Shown: positions 6,665 through 22,637 of the stretch, piece after piece | Layout: each line of letters opens with the position of its first letter | How positions within the stretch are numbered: position 1 is the first letter of the stretch | DNA from: an uncultured Oscillospiraceae bacterium | GTDB taxonomy: Bacteria > Bacillota > Clostridia > Oscillospirales > Oscillospiraceae | Direction: 5' to 3' | DNA: 64,000 nt | Assembly (NCBI GenBank): GCA_947629915.1 | Contig: CANRFN010000006.1 | Coordinates: 1 to 64,000, forward strand | The notes under the pieces: model-generated | What the model was told of the DNA's origin: nothing | Database searches by the model: none | Seen by the model: only the letters and a program-made list of their open reading frames with translations | Made by a program: the position numbers and the translations under genes

Positions 6665-8605
6665 CTAAGACGCCCGGTGCCTCTCGATCTCCTCCACGAT
6701 CTGAACGGCGGCCCTCTTGGCGCTGGTGGAGGTGAGGTACACCACCGGGACGCTGTTGGCCTTGCAGACGCCCATCACGGTGTAGAACATGCTGTGGCTG
6801 ATGTGGGCTGCCTGGAGGAAGACCATGTCTGCGTTGGCGATGGCCTGCTTGTCCACCCGCTGGTCCACTTCCGCCATGCGGAGGTCCGGGATGAGCTGCC
6901 GCAGCTTTGTCTGGAAGTCCGGGTGTCCGCCGAAGAGGTATGCGGTGCAGGGGGAGATGTCTGCGGGGAAGGGGATTTCCGCCTCCGCCGGGGTCTCCTC
7001 CTCGTCCTTCTTGTCCAGCAGATCCAGCAGCTGATTGATCTGCTGCCTGAGATCTTCGGCTTCTGCCTGCAGGTCCTCGTTCTGCTGCTGCAGCTTGGCA
7101 AGCTTGCCCTCAAAGACCGCGTTGGCCCGGGTCACTTCATCCGCATAGCTCTCCTGGTGCTGGGATTTCTTCTGCAGGGAGTTGTGTTGCCTCTGGAGGG
7201 CTTCTCGGGCATTCTCGCTGGCAGTGAGCGCGTTCATGGTTTTGGTGTGGGACAAGGTAGTGGTCTGCATATATATAGCCAGAAAGCAGGTGGCTGCAAG
7301 GGCACCGCCCACCACGTCTGATGCTGGTTTGTAAATTGGGAGACATTCCCTGAACGCGATCTCAGCCTGGATGCGCACCAACTCAATATTGGATTGGTCA
7401 TAGAACCAGAGCCCAAACGTACGGAGAAGACTCTGTATCCTTGCCTGCTCCGGATCAGCCGGTCCGGTGCCCGAGGCCTGGGGGAGGTTGAAGAGGGCAA
7501 ATGCGGGGCTGTAATGGGCAAACTCGTTCTCATCCGCCTCTTTGCTGTTGAAAAGAAGCTGGACCGTGCAGCATTGCGGCGTCTGACAGAGCGCTGCAGA
7601 CAGGAATGAAACGCCTATCCAGGTGTTCGTCCAGCTGGGGTCTTGGCCGGCGAGATGGTAAAGCCCAAAGAGACAGGCCGTCCGCTCCTCACCAAGATCA
7701 CAAAACTGCTTGATGGCGGCGAGATTGCCGGTTCTGAATGCCTTCTTGAATTCTTGGACAAACACGGAAGGGAAATCCAGAATGAGATCTCTTATTTTGT
7801 CTAATTTGTCAATCGGTATTGCATTCGCGGCATCAAAGGTTCTCCGGATGAAATAGTGCAGGAGGTTTGCCATGTGCTTTTGGGTTGTGACGCTGGCCTG
7901 GGACTTCTTCCACTCCGGCAGGAGAAATGGTTTCAGCGTACTCTGGATGACCTCCCGCACGGCAGGCGAGATATTGTATACGACCCGGGCGGTGTAGTGG
8001 TACCACGTATCAGGGGGCACATCGAGGGTATCGAAGTAGGCAATAACGTGCCGGCTGAATACCTCTGGTGCGCAGAGATACAGGGAGACCCAAAGCATGC
8101 ACAAGTACTCCCGCTCGAGCACATCGGATGGCCCGATAAAGCGGGAGCCCAGCGAAGTGACTTCCGTTACGATGTCCCTGTCTGGCGCATTGTCCTGCAG
8201 CGTGTCGAGACAGGAAGCCATCGCATGCCTCAAATCGTTGAGGGAACCTTGCGCGTAGGCGTTTTCCACAATCGCATCGGTCAATGCCGCGAGAAGGCGG
8301 CAATACAGGATGAGCAGTTCAACGTCTGGCCGCATGATCACGCGAAAGATGCTCGTGTGGAAAACCACAGGCAGTTGGAAAGCGGGATCGAGAAATCCAA
8401 TGCTAGAGATTTGTATCGCCATTTTCGCTTGGTCTCTATACCAGGTGGTATAGAGATCAGACGGAAGGATCTCGATCAAGGTACGGTGCATCACACTCAC
8501 AGGATCCTGCGGAGGCACTGGGGTGCTGCGAGCCTGAGAAGTGCCCTGGAGCTTTCCCCCGCTGCGGGGGGAACCTCCCTTTTTCTTGTTCTTTCCCTTT
8601 CCCAT
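6665..8605 (-). CDS. DUF2325 domain protein with helical N-terminus
   Basis: A 646-residue soluble protein. The first ~30 residues are basic and disordered (MGKGKNKKKGG). Residues about 35-430 are mostly helical, without a family I recognise. Residues about 445-520 form a predicted coiled coil rich in Gln/Glu/Leu. The last ~105 residues match DUF2325: TAYLFGGHPDFQTKLRQL, then DMVFLQAAHISHSM and PVVYLTSTSAKRA. DUF2325 has a Rossmann-like outline and unknown function; most members are short, so this long fusion is unusual. The ATG at 8605 (GGCGGTG six bases upstream) is preferred to a GTG at 8614. It begins 30 bases after the terminator of the upstream small gene. Confidence 0.75.
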   Translation of the reverse strand: MGKGKNKKKGGSPRSGGKLQGTSQARSTPVPPQDPVSVMHRTLIEILPSDLYTTWYRDQAKMAIQISSIGFLDPAFQLPVVFHTSIFRVIMRPDVELLILYCRLLAALTDAIVENAYAQGSLNDLRHAMASCLDTLQDNAPDRDIVTEVTSLGSRFIGPSDVLEREYLCMLWVSLYLCAPEVFSRHVIAYFDTLDVPPDTWYHYTARVVYNISPAVREVIQSTLKPFLLPEWKKSQASVTTQKHMANLLHYFIRRTFDAANAIPIDKLDKIRDLILDFPSVFVQEFKKAFRTGNLAAIKQFCDLGEERTACLFGLYHLAGQDPSWTNTWIGVSFLSAALCQTPQCCTVQLLFNSKEADENEFAHYSPAFALFNLPQASGTGPADPEQARIQSLLRTFGLWFYDQSNIELVRIQAEIAFRECLPIYKPASDVVGGALAATCFLAIYMQTTTLSHTKTMNALTASENAREALQRQHNSLQKKSQHQESYADEVTRANAVFEGKLAKLQQQNEDLQAEAEDLRQQINQLLDLLDKKDEEETPAEAEIPFPADISPCTAYLFGGHPDFQTKLRQLIPDLRMAEVDQRVDKQAIANADMVFLQAAHISHSMFYTVMGVCKANSVPVVYLTSTSAKRAAVQIVEEIERHRAS

Positions 8606-8630
8606 AACGATCACCGCCGTTCAGATAGTA

Positions 8631-8656
8631 GAAACCCCGCCGGGGCCCCGGCGGGG
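8631..8656 (-). terminator. Terminator between the 93-residue gene and the DUF2325 gene
   Basis: A GC-only inverted repeat CCCCGCCGG / CCGGCGGGG followed on the minus strand by TTTCT. It lies between two same-strand genes, so it may act as a partial attenuator of the downstream gene. Confidence 0.85.
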
Positions 8657-8664
8657 AAAGCCGA

Positions 8665-8946
8665 TCACTTCAGGGCACGCATCAGCCAGATCGAGCCCAT
8701 CTCGATGGCAGAGAAGAGGTCCGGATGGTCGCTCTTCTTCGTGACCCGATCCCGGCTCTTCAGATCTGGGTCTGTGAGCTGCAGCTCCAGGTGGCACTTG
8801 GTGGCGATCTCCAGGCCCGCCTGCTTTTCGGTGTTCAGGATTTGGATCACAACGATATACTTATCTGCCATGGAGCCGTAATAGACGAAATTGTCCTTCC
8901 GGCGAAGCGGATGTCCCTTGTACATCAGGGTAGTGTTCTCAGCCAT
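8665..8946 (-). CDS. Conserved hypothetical protein, 93 residues
   Basis: A small acidic/basic mixed protein starting MAENTTLMYKGHPLRRKDN and ending IEMGSIWLMRALK. It resembles a conserved Oscillospiraceae protein whose members share TLMYKGxPL, a YYGxMxDxYVV segment, TDP near residue 59 and a final IWLxRAL; I know no function for it. No membrane segment or metal motif is visible; it is probably a small alpha/beta cytoplasmic protein. It has a strong promoter (8979-9007) and GGAGG six bases before the ATG, so it is likely well expressed, and a terminator separates it from the DUF2325 gene. Confidence 0.8.
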   Translation of the reverse strand: MAENTTLMYKGHPLRRKDNFVYYGSMADKYIVVIQILNTEKQAGLEIATKCHLELQLTDPDLKSRDRVTKKSDHPDLFSAIEMGSIWLMRALK

Positions 8947-8978
8947 GGTAACCTCCTGTTAGTGTGGGATATGGGAGT

Positions 8979-9007
8979 AGTTTAGCCCCGGTTGGGGGAG
9001 ATGTCAA
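8979..9007 (-). promoter_or_regulatory. Promoter of the 93-residue gene
   Basis: Minus-strand TTGACA (9002-9007) and TAAACT (8979-8984), 17-base spacer. Confidence 0.8.
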
Positions 9008-9135
9008 CAGGTACGGAGAAAAAGATCGGATGGCACATCGCTCCAGTCGCAGAGTCTGCTGCGAGCAAGAGGCTCTGTATCCGCCAGACAGACCATGGGG
9101 ACTTGCGGTTGAGGTGGGGGAGGCACAGGAGCGCC

Positions 9136-10938
9136 CTACGCAGAACCGCTTCCGCCGGACATAGGAGGATGCAGCTGCACCGCGGCATTCTTCTTATAGA
9201 AGGCCACCCCGTAGATCAGGATGGGGGTAATCCCGCGTTTCTTCAGCTCTACATCGTAGTGATTGGTCAGCGCCTGGCTGATGGCCTTCTTGGCGCGGGT
9301 GCTGAGGACCTGTTTGACGCGCTTGATCTCATCCTTCACCACTTTCAGCTCCAGCAGGATGCCCGGCATGCCCCTGCGTCGCGGTTCCAGCTGAATGTCG
9401 TACCGGCCGGCCCCGGATTCCCGGTTGGAGGTGATCATGAACTGGGCGTGCAGATTGAGACAGAGGCCGAGAAGCAGCATGTGGTAGGCGTTTTCGTCCA
9501 AGAGATCAAAGGAGCTCGTTGTCTCCAGAAGCAGTTTCTCGAGGGCCTCCTGAAAGGCAGAGGGATTTCCGGCGCACATGGCAGACTGCAGGCTGTCCTT
9601 TTGGTCATCGAGCAGGGAGGACTCTTTCACAAACCGGCTGATGATCTCCTCCTGAAAGAGCTCACGGACCTCAGTGTTCGGGATGTGAAGATCACAGAAG
9701 TAGGTGTGTTGGGGTCCATTTTCCACGTTCTCTGCCTTGAGGTAGCCGGTCATGAGCAGGAAACTGAAGAGATCCGTGTCGGATGAACCCAGTTTGGGAT
9801 AGATGACGCTGATGTTGAGCTTCTTTCGCACTGGCTCCTGTCCAGGTTCCCAGTTCAGCATCTGCATCAGCTCTGCTATGATGTCATCCGGCGCTTTTTT
9901 CAGCAGCTCTGTGAGCAATGCATTATCCGAAGTGTCCACCCAATATGCAGACGGCGTGCAGTCGTTGCTGAAATAGCTGAGCACAGACCAGGGGTTGAAA
10001 ATGCGGTTGCCGCCAAAGAGATACCCGTCATACCACGCACAGAGCTCGGGGTATTTCTCCTCTCTCCCATGAAGGCGGGCGATCTGTTGTACCTCCTCTT
10101 CCGTGAAGCCAAAATAGGTGCTGAATTCCGGATCGAGAACGGAAAAGGCCTCCAGATTGTTCGGACCGCCGAGAATGCCGGTCTTCGCCGCCCGAAGGAT
10201 TCCCGTGAGAAACCCGTACTTCAGATGCGGATTGTCTTTCAGTCCGCCGGTGAGAAGTCCGCGGTAAAACTCTACCGTCTTCTTGTAGTATCTGTGGAGA
10301 AATCCCTCCTGCAAAGGCACATCATACTCGTCAATCATCAGAATAGCCGGGACGCCGTAGTGCATGGAGAGCATTCTGGAGAGGGTTCCCAGCGTTCCCT
10401 GTACCTCTTCCGAAGAGAGCTTCTCAGCGAGCAACTTCTGCATAAAAACGATATCATCAGAAAGACATTTGTCGCTTTGCAGGATCTCCGGGTGCCTGCA
10501 GACTTCTATCCGCAGCAGCCGGCAGGTTTTTGTATAAAGACCTTCCCATGTCGCAGCATTGGCATTTAGGAATGAGAGGAAGATGACCGGGTACTTTCCC
10601 TGTTCCGCCCGGTACGGCGCTCCGTAGGCCCAGATTTTGCGGTTCTGGAAGAGTAGCGAGGTGTCCTTGGAGGCCGGGACATCGGCTGCTGTCCCCGGTT
10701 TCTCAAAAAACGACTTCAGAGTCGTCATCATCAGGGGCTTGCCGAAGCGGCGGGGACGTGTGAAAAGGAAGATGCCCTTGTCCGGGTATTGATCCAGGAT
10801 CTCCTTCAGCATCAGGGTCTTGTCGATATAGAGGGTTCGCTCTGTATAGAGACTGTACTCGCTGAGGGTGACGTTTGGGACAGGGAGCCGTTCAGGCGGG
10901 CTGCCTGTGGTTTGGCCCAGATGCTTGAAATCTTCCAT
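9136..10938 (-). CDS. AAA-ATPase-like / PD-(D/E)XK nuclease-like protein
   Basis: A 600-residue protein of the PF09820 (AAA-ATPase-like) plus PF08011 (PD-(D/E)XK, former DUF1703) architecture, very common in gut Clostridia and Bacteroides and of unproven function. The N-terminal domain shows TRPRRFGKPLM around residues 60-70 in the P-loop position; the residue after the lysine is proline (P68) where family members have serine or threonine. A Walker B-like AILMIDEYDVPL follows. Near the C-terminus, RYDIQLEP and ILLELKV supply the D...ExK nuclease-type residues. The ATG at 10938 has GGAGGTG upstream. It is a single-gene unit; 9008-9135 holds no clear terminator or gene. Confidence 0.85.
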   Translation of the reverse strand: MEDFKHLGQTTGSPPERLPVPNVTLSEYSLYTERTLYIDKTLMLKEILDQYPDKGIFLFTRPRRFGKPLMMTTLKSFFEKPGTAADVPASKDTSLLFQNRKIWAYGAPYRAEQGKYPVIFLSFLNANAATWEGLYTKTCRLLRIEVCRHPEILQSDKCLSDDIVFMQKLLAEKLSSEEVQGTLGTLSRMLSMHYGVPAILMIDEYDVPLQEGFLHRYYKKTVEFYRGLLTGGLKDNPHLKYGFLTGILRAAKTGILGGPNNLEAFSVLDPEFSTYFGFTEEEVQQIARLHGREEKYPELCAWYDGYLFGGNRIFNPWSVLSYFSNDCTPSAYWVDTSDNALLTELLKKAPDDIIAELMQMLNWEPGQEPVRKKLNISVIYPKLGSSDTDLFSFLLMTGYLKAENVENGPQHTYFCDLHIPNTEVRELFQEEIISRFVKESSLLDDQKDSLQSAMCAGNPSAFQEALEKLLLETTSSFDLLDENAYHMLLLGLCLNLHAQFMITSNRESGAGRYDIQLEPRRRGMPGILLELKVVKDEIKRVKQVLSTRAKKAISQALTNHYDVELKKRGITPILIYGVAFYKKNAAVQLHPPMSGGSGSA

Positions 10939-10959
10939 GATTCCACCTCCACAGAAGAC

Positions 10960-10987
10960 AGTATAGCACAATGAGGCCAGCTGTCAA
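10960..10987 (-). promoter_or_regulatory. Promoter of the AAA-ATPase-like gene
   Basis: Minus-strand TTGACA (10982-10987) and TATACT (10960-10965), 16-base spacer, 21 bases before the start codon. Confidence 0.85.
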
Positions 10988-11029
10988 GGAGGCGGAGAGG
11001 TGCGGGTTCCCTGGGCGGTAGGGCCGCCG

Positions 11030-11053
11030 GGATAGAAGAAACCCCGCCGGGGG
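11030..11053 (-). terminator. Weak terminator of the DUF1294 gene
   Basis: Directly at the stop codon the minus strand has a short C4/G4 hairpin (CCCC CGGC GGGG) followed by TTTCTTCT. The stem is short, so this is tentative. Confidence 0.45.
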
Positions 11054-11329
11054 TCAGCGGAGCAGGGCGTAGGCCAGAAGGGCGACATGGGCCGCAAGAC
11101 ACAGGGGCACCAGCACCGGGAAGGGCGGCTTGCGGGTCTTGTGGTGAAAGAGCAGCATGCCCAGGAGAGCGCCGGCGGCACCGCCCGCCGCCGTACATCC
11201 AAGAAGGGCCGCCTCCGGGACCCGAAGTTTGTGCTTTTTGGCCATGGCCTTGTCCCAGCCGAAGAGGACGAAGGCGAAGGCGCTCATGATGCCGAACCAG
11301 ATCAGCAAAAGCTTGACGGTTTGTTCCAA
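11054..11329 (-). CDS. DUF1294 family membrane protein
   Basis: A 91-residue integral membrane protein with three hydrophobic segments: near residues 5-22, around ALLGCTAAGGAAGALLGMLLF, and the C-terminal VLVPLCLAAHVALLAYALL. FGWDKAMAKK and the phrase F-HHKTRKPPF are the signature of DUF1294 (PF06961), a small family of unknown function. I use the TTG at 11329 because AAGGAGG lies five bases upstream, while the longer ATG frame has no ribosome binding site. It lies back to back with rpoB, with the rpoB promoter starting 68 bases away. Confidence 0.75.
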   Translation of the reverse strand: MEQTVKLLLIWFGIMSAFAFVLFGWDKAMAKKHKLRVPEAALLGCTAAGGAAGALLGMLLFHHKTRKPPFPVLVPLCLAAHVALLAYALLR

Positions 11330-11396
11330 AACGGCCTCCTTTTGGGCGCTGCACCCGTGAAATCTGCACAAAAATAACCCGCAGCCAAAATTTCTC

Positions 11397-11425
11397 TTGA
11401 CACGGGCCAGCGCTTCTTTTATAAT
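11397..11425 (+). promoter_or_regulatory. rpoBC promoter
   Basis: Perfect consensus TTGACA (11397-11402) and TATAAT (11420-11425) with a 17-base spacer. The predicted transcript has an untranslated leader of about 150 bases before rpoB in which I see no known riboswitch or ribosomal-protein binding site. Confidence 0.9.
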
Positions 11426-11585
11426 AAGGTGCTTTTATGCATCGAAGGCTGCAGAGGGTACCATCCCAATCTAGCCAGAGTATAGCAGAACAGGGCATGG
11501 AAGACAATCACTTCTGTCATATTTTTAACAACTGTACCGGGTGTTTCATTTTTCCCGAGCTTTCAGATTGGAGTGTGAACAGCGC

Positions 11586-15410
<3,825 letters not shown>

Positions 15411-15428
15411 GAAAGGGAGGATGCAACC

Positions 15429-19562
<4,134 letters not shown>

Positions 19563-19615
19563 GCCTGGGATTCCAACCAGAGCGCCCCAGTCCGTGAATC
19601 CAGTATGACGCAACA

Positions 19616-19652
19616 AGGCCGCAGACAGCAACCCGCTGTCTGCGGCCTTTCA
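19616..19652 (+). terminator. rpoBC terminator
   Basis: A 14-bp stem AGGCCGCAGACAGC / GCTGTCTGCGGCCT with a 5-base loop, running into TTTCATATT, 54 bases after rpoC. Confidence 0.9.
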
Positions 19653-19697
19653 TATTCTGCAGGGAAACTTTGCCAGAGCCTGGTCCCGCCCTGCGCC

Positions 19698-19726
19698 TTG
19701 CAATCCCGGGTTGCCGGGTGTATGAT
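19698..19726 (+). promoter_or_regulatory. Promoter of the glycosyltransferase gene
   Basis: TTGCAA (19698-19703) and TATGAT (19721-19726), 17-base spacer. Confidence 0.7.
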
Positions 19727-19759
19727 ACGGGAGAAGTTGCCCCCATGGGAGGTCTTGCT

Positions 19760-21247
19760 ATGGCAGAACGGATCGGAAAGACAGGCGTCATACTGGAGCG
19801 GCTGGTGCTGTGGTGCGCCGCGGCCTTTTTGGCGGTGGCGTCTTTGCAGAGCGGCCTCACCGCCATCCGGGGGAGCTTAGCCGGCGTGCTGCTGGGCGTG
19901 GTCTACGCCGCGCTGGTGCTGGCCGGGGCCTTCGGGGCGGCCCTGCTCTGGAAGCCGGGACACCAATATGCCGCCGGGGCCATCTTTCTCTTTCGCTTCT
20001 GCCTCACCGCGCTATTGAGCCTGGCGCTGCAGACCCAGCCGGTCTCAGACTTTGCCCGCACCTATACCGCCGCCCAACAGCTGGTGGACGGCAGCAAGGC
20101 CTATCTCCAGGACTTCTACCTGGTGAAGTGGCCCTATCAGACGGGGTATGTGATCTATGAGAGCCTGTTTGTCCGGCTCTTCGGGGACAGTCTCTTTCCG
20201 TTGCAGCTGGTAAACGCCCTTTGGATGGGCGGGATCGGGGTGCTGGTCTATCGCATCGGCTGCAAGCTGCTGCCGGAGCGGTACGCCACGGCAGGGGCGA
20301 TCCTCTACGCCCTGTATCCCGCGCCGTACTACATGGCCGCGGTGCTCTCCAATCAGCACATCGGCTGCTTCCTCTATTACCTCGCCATCTACCTGGCGGT
20401 GCGGAAGACGGAGTGCACCCCGCTCCAGGCCGGTCTCGCGGGTGCCCTCACCGCATTGGGCAATGTCCTGCGCCCAGAAGGCCTCGTCTTTGTGGCGGCC
20501 TTTTTGGTGTGGCGCGTCATCGCGGCGGTGCGGGACGGCTTAAAGCGCTGGAAGACGGAGCTCGCCGGCATCCTGGCCTTCTGTCTCGCCTGGGTGCTCC
20601 TGGGGTCCATCGCCTCCGGCGCCGTGATCGCTACCGGGGTCCACCCGGACGGGCTCAAAAGCAACGCCCCGTACTGGAAGTTTCTCGTGGGCCTGAACCA
20701 GGACTCCAGCGGCGGCTGGAGCCAGGCGGACACGGACAACTACCTCATGCTGCCGGAGGACGAGATGAACGAGGCCATGCTGGAGGAGATCGGCCGCCGG
20801 CTGCAGGTGGGGCCGATTGCCCTGGCCAAGCTGGCCCTCCGGAAGTCCCAGGTGCTCTGGGGCGGGGCGGAGGACCTCTTCTGGCAGTTCGGCCACATGG
20901 ACCAGAGTGCCAAGATCGGGCCGGTCTCGGTGGGGCAGATCCTGGGCCTGCTCACCTGGGGGGACAAGGGCTTCTATGAGATTGTGCTGCTGCTGGCCCT
21001 GGCGGGGGCGGTGTTCCTGGCCCGGCGGAGGGAATCCAGCGGACAGCTGCTGTACCCCGCGGTGCTGTTCTGCGGCTTCTACGCCGTGTATCTCCTGATC
21101 GAAGTCCAGGTGCGGTATCGGTACACCGCCATGCCGGCCCTGTTTCTCCTGGCGGCGGCTGGCCTCCAGTGGTTCGAGGGCGTGGCGCTCCAGCGGGATG
21201 CTGGCGGCACAGAGAAGAGGGGGAGAAAGGCCCGGAAGGGGCGCTAA
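19760..21247 (+). CDS. GT-C type membrane glycosyltransferase (ArnT/PMT-like)
   Basis: A 495-residue polytopic protein with roughly 10-12 hydrophobic segments and a large exposed loop, the outline of GT-C fold, lipid-sugar-dependent glycosyltransferases (GT39/GT83, PF13231-like). The first external loop carries QTQPVSDFARTY, where the acidic residue sits in the catalytic Asp position, and ALGNVLRPEGLVF is a typical family segment. Likely role: transferring a sugar from a polyprenyl carrier to a wall polymer or protein on the outer face; donor and acceptor are unknown. GGGAGG is seven bases before the ATG at 19760. The basic tail ends in an overlap of four bases with the convergent mntP gene. 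Confidence 0.75.
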   Translation: MAERIGKTGVILERLVLWCAAAFLAVASLQSGLTAIRGSLAGVLLGVVYAALVLAGAFGAALLWKPGHQYAAGAIFLFRFCLTALLSLALQTQPVSDFARTYTAAQQLVDGSKAYLQDFYLVKWPYQTGYVIYESLFVRLFGDSLFPLQLVNALWMGGIGVLVYRIGCKLLPERYATAGAILYALYPAPYYMAAVLSNQHIGCFLYYLAIYLAVRKTECTPLQAGLAGALTALGNVLRPEGLVFVAAFLVWRVIAAVRDGLKRWKTELAGILAFCLAWVLLGSIASGAVIATGVHPDGLKSNAPYWKFLVGLNQDSSGGWSQADTDNYLMLPEDEMNEAMLEEIGRRLQVGPIALAKLALRKSQVLWGGAEDLFWQFGHMDQSAKIGPVSVGQILGLLTWGDKGFYEIVLLLALAGAVFLARRRESSGQLLYPAVLFCGFYAVYLLIEVQVRYRYTAMPALFLLAAAGLQWFEGVALQRDAGGTEKRGRKARKGR

Positions 21248-21807
21248 GCCGGGAGAATCCCCAGGTGCTGCAGGAGGATCCGAAGGCCTAAGAGGATCAG
21301 CACCCCGCCGCCGATGCCCTCCGCCCAGCCCCGAAACCTGCCGCCGCAGAGGCTGCCCAGCTTCACCCCGGCGGCGGAGAGGAGGAAGGTGCAGCTGCCG
21401 ATGAGAAGGCATGCCGGCACCGGGTCCGCGTTGAGAAAGGCGAAGGTGCAGCCCGCCGCCAGCGCATCGATGGACGTGGCCAGGGCCAACAGCAGCATGT
21501 TGAAGGGGGAGAGGGAGTCGTCCAGAGGGGCGTCCTCTGCCTGGGACTCCCGGACCATGTTGACCCCAACAAGCGCCAGCAGACCAAAGGCGATCCAGTG
21601 GTCCACCTGGGCAGCCGCGGCGGCAAAGGCGGTGCCCAGCCGCCAGCCCAGAAGGGGCATGAGGGCCTGAAAACAGCCGAACCAGAGGCCCACCACGAGA
21701 CAGTGTTTTGCCCGAATCCGGGGCAGGGCCAACCCCTTGCAGACGGCCACGGCCAGGGCGTCCATGGAGAGGGCAAAGGCCAGGAAAAGCACTTCCAGTG
21801 TACCCAA
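21244..21807 (-). CDS. mntP: Manganese efflux pump MntP family protein
   Basis: A 187-residue integral membrane protein of the MntP (DUF204) family: six hydrophobic segments in two pseudo-repeats, each carrying the signature SMDALAVAVCKG (near residue 14) and TSIDALAAGCTFAF (near residue 111) with membrane-embedded aspartates. MntP exports Mn(II). The likely start is the TTG at 21807, with GGAAGG upstream, since no ATG fits the family N-terminus. Some mntP genes have a yybP-ykoY manganese riboswitch; I found none upstream here. The gene converges on the glycosyltransferase gene with overlapping stop codons. Confidence 0.88.
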   Translation of the reverse strand: MGTLEVLFLAFALSMDALAVAVCKGLALPRIRAKHCLVVGLWFGCFQALMPLLGWRLGTAFAAAAAQVDHWIAFGLLALVGVNMVRESQAEDAPLDDSLSPFNMLLLALATSIDALAAGCTFAFLNADPVPACLLIGSCTFLLSAAGVKLGSLCGGRFRGWAEGIGGGVLILLGLRILLQHLGILPA

Positions 21808-21857
21808 AGGATTTCCACCTTCCTTGTGAATTTTCCGTTAAATCTCCCGGGAAACCC

Positions 21858-21886
21858 TTGTACCCGCCCGGGGGAAAGCATATGAT
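21858..21886 (+). promoter_or_regulatory. Promoter of the ABC/FtsX pair
   Basis: TTGTAC (21858-21863) and TATGAT (21881-21886), 17-base spacer, about 50 bases upstream of the ABC ATPase start and divergent from mntP. Confidence 0.65.
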
Positions 21887-21935
21887 ACTGGCTGTATTTT
21901 TCCGTGCGGATGCACGATACGAGGTGGTTCGAACC

Positions 21936-22637
21936 ATGAGCTACATATCTTTTTCCGGGGTCCGGAAGATCTACAAGATGGGCGAGGTCACCATCAAGGC
22001 GGTAGACGGGGTGGACTTCACCATCGAAAAGGGGGAGTTCGCCGTGATTGTGGGGCCCTCCGGCGCAGGAAAGACCACCGTGCTGAACATGCTGGGCGGC
22101 ATGGACGCCTGCTCCGGCGGGGTGATCACTGTGGACGGGGCCCAGGTGAGCGACTACAACGCCCGCCAGCTCACCCAGTACCGCCGGCACGACATCGGCT
22201 TCGTCTTCCAGTTCTACAACCTGGTCCAGAACCTCACCGCCCTGGAGAACGTGGAGCTGGCGGCCCAGATCTGCGACAACCCCCTGGACGCCAAAGAGGT
22301 GCTGGAGCATGTGGGCCTGGGGGACCGGCTGGGCAACTTCCCGGCCCAGCTCTCCGGCGGCGAGCAGCAGCGGGTGGCCATCGCGAGAGCCCTGGCCAAG
22401 AACCCCAAGCTGCTGCTCTGCGATGAGCCCACCGGCGCCCTGGACTACGTCACCGGCAAGTCCATTCTGAAACTGCTGCAGGACACCTGCCGCAACGGCG
22501 GCATGACGGTGGTTGTCATCACCCACAACACCGCCATCACCCCCATGGCAGACCGGGTGATCCACATCAAAAACGGCTGCGTGTCCGCCATCCAGCGCAA
22601 CGACCACCCCACCCCCGTGGAGGAGATTGAATGGTGA
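21936..22637 (+). CDS. ABC transporter ATP-binding protein, MacB/LolD type
   Basis: A 233-residue ABC ATPase. Walker A is GPSGAGKTT (residues about 43-51), the signature is [15 protein letters not shown], and Walker B is [12 protein letters not shown]; the Q-loop is VFQFYNLV. The sequence belongs to the MacB/LolD/FtsE-like class that powers FtsX-type permeases, and the next gene is exactly such a permease, overlapping by seven bases. GAGGTGG lies eight bases before the ATG at 21936. This class often works as a mechanotransmitter or extracts lipids or peptides rather than moving a solute through a channel. Confidence 0.93.
   Translation: MSYISFSGVRKIYKMGEVTIKAVDGVDFTIEKGEFAVIVGPSGAGKTTVLNMLGGMDACSGGVITVDGAQVSDYNARQLTQYRRHDIGFVFQFYNLVQNLTALENVELAAQICDNPLDAKEVLEHVGLGDRLGNFPAQLSGGEQQRVAIARALAKNPKLLLCDEPTGALDYVTGKSILKLLQDTCRNGGMTVVVITHNTAITPMADRVIHIKNGCVSAIQRNDHPTPVEEIEW

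Noticed and set aside
21244..21247. Four-base stop-codon overlap of two convergent genes as an antisense regulation site
   Set aside because: Common in compact genomes; nothing else suggests regulation.
21808..21935. Possible yybP-ykoY manganese riboswitch before mntP
   Set aside because: The conserved loop sequences of that class are absent and the interval is too short to hold it together with the divergent promoter.
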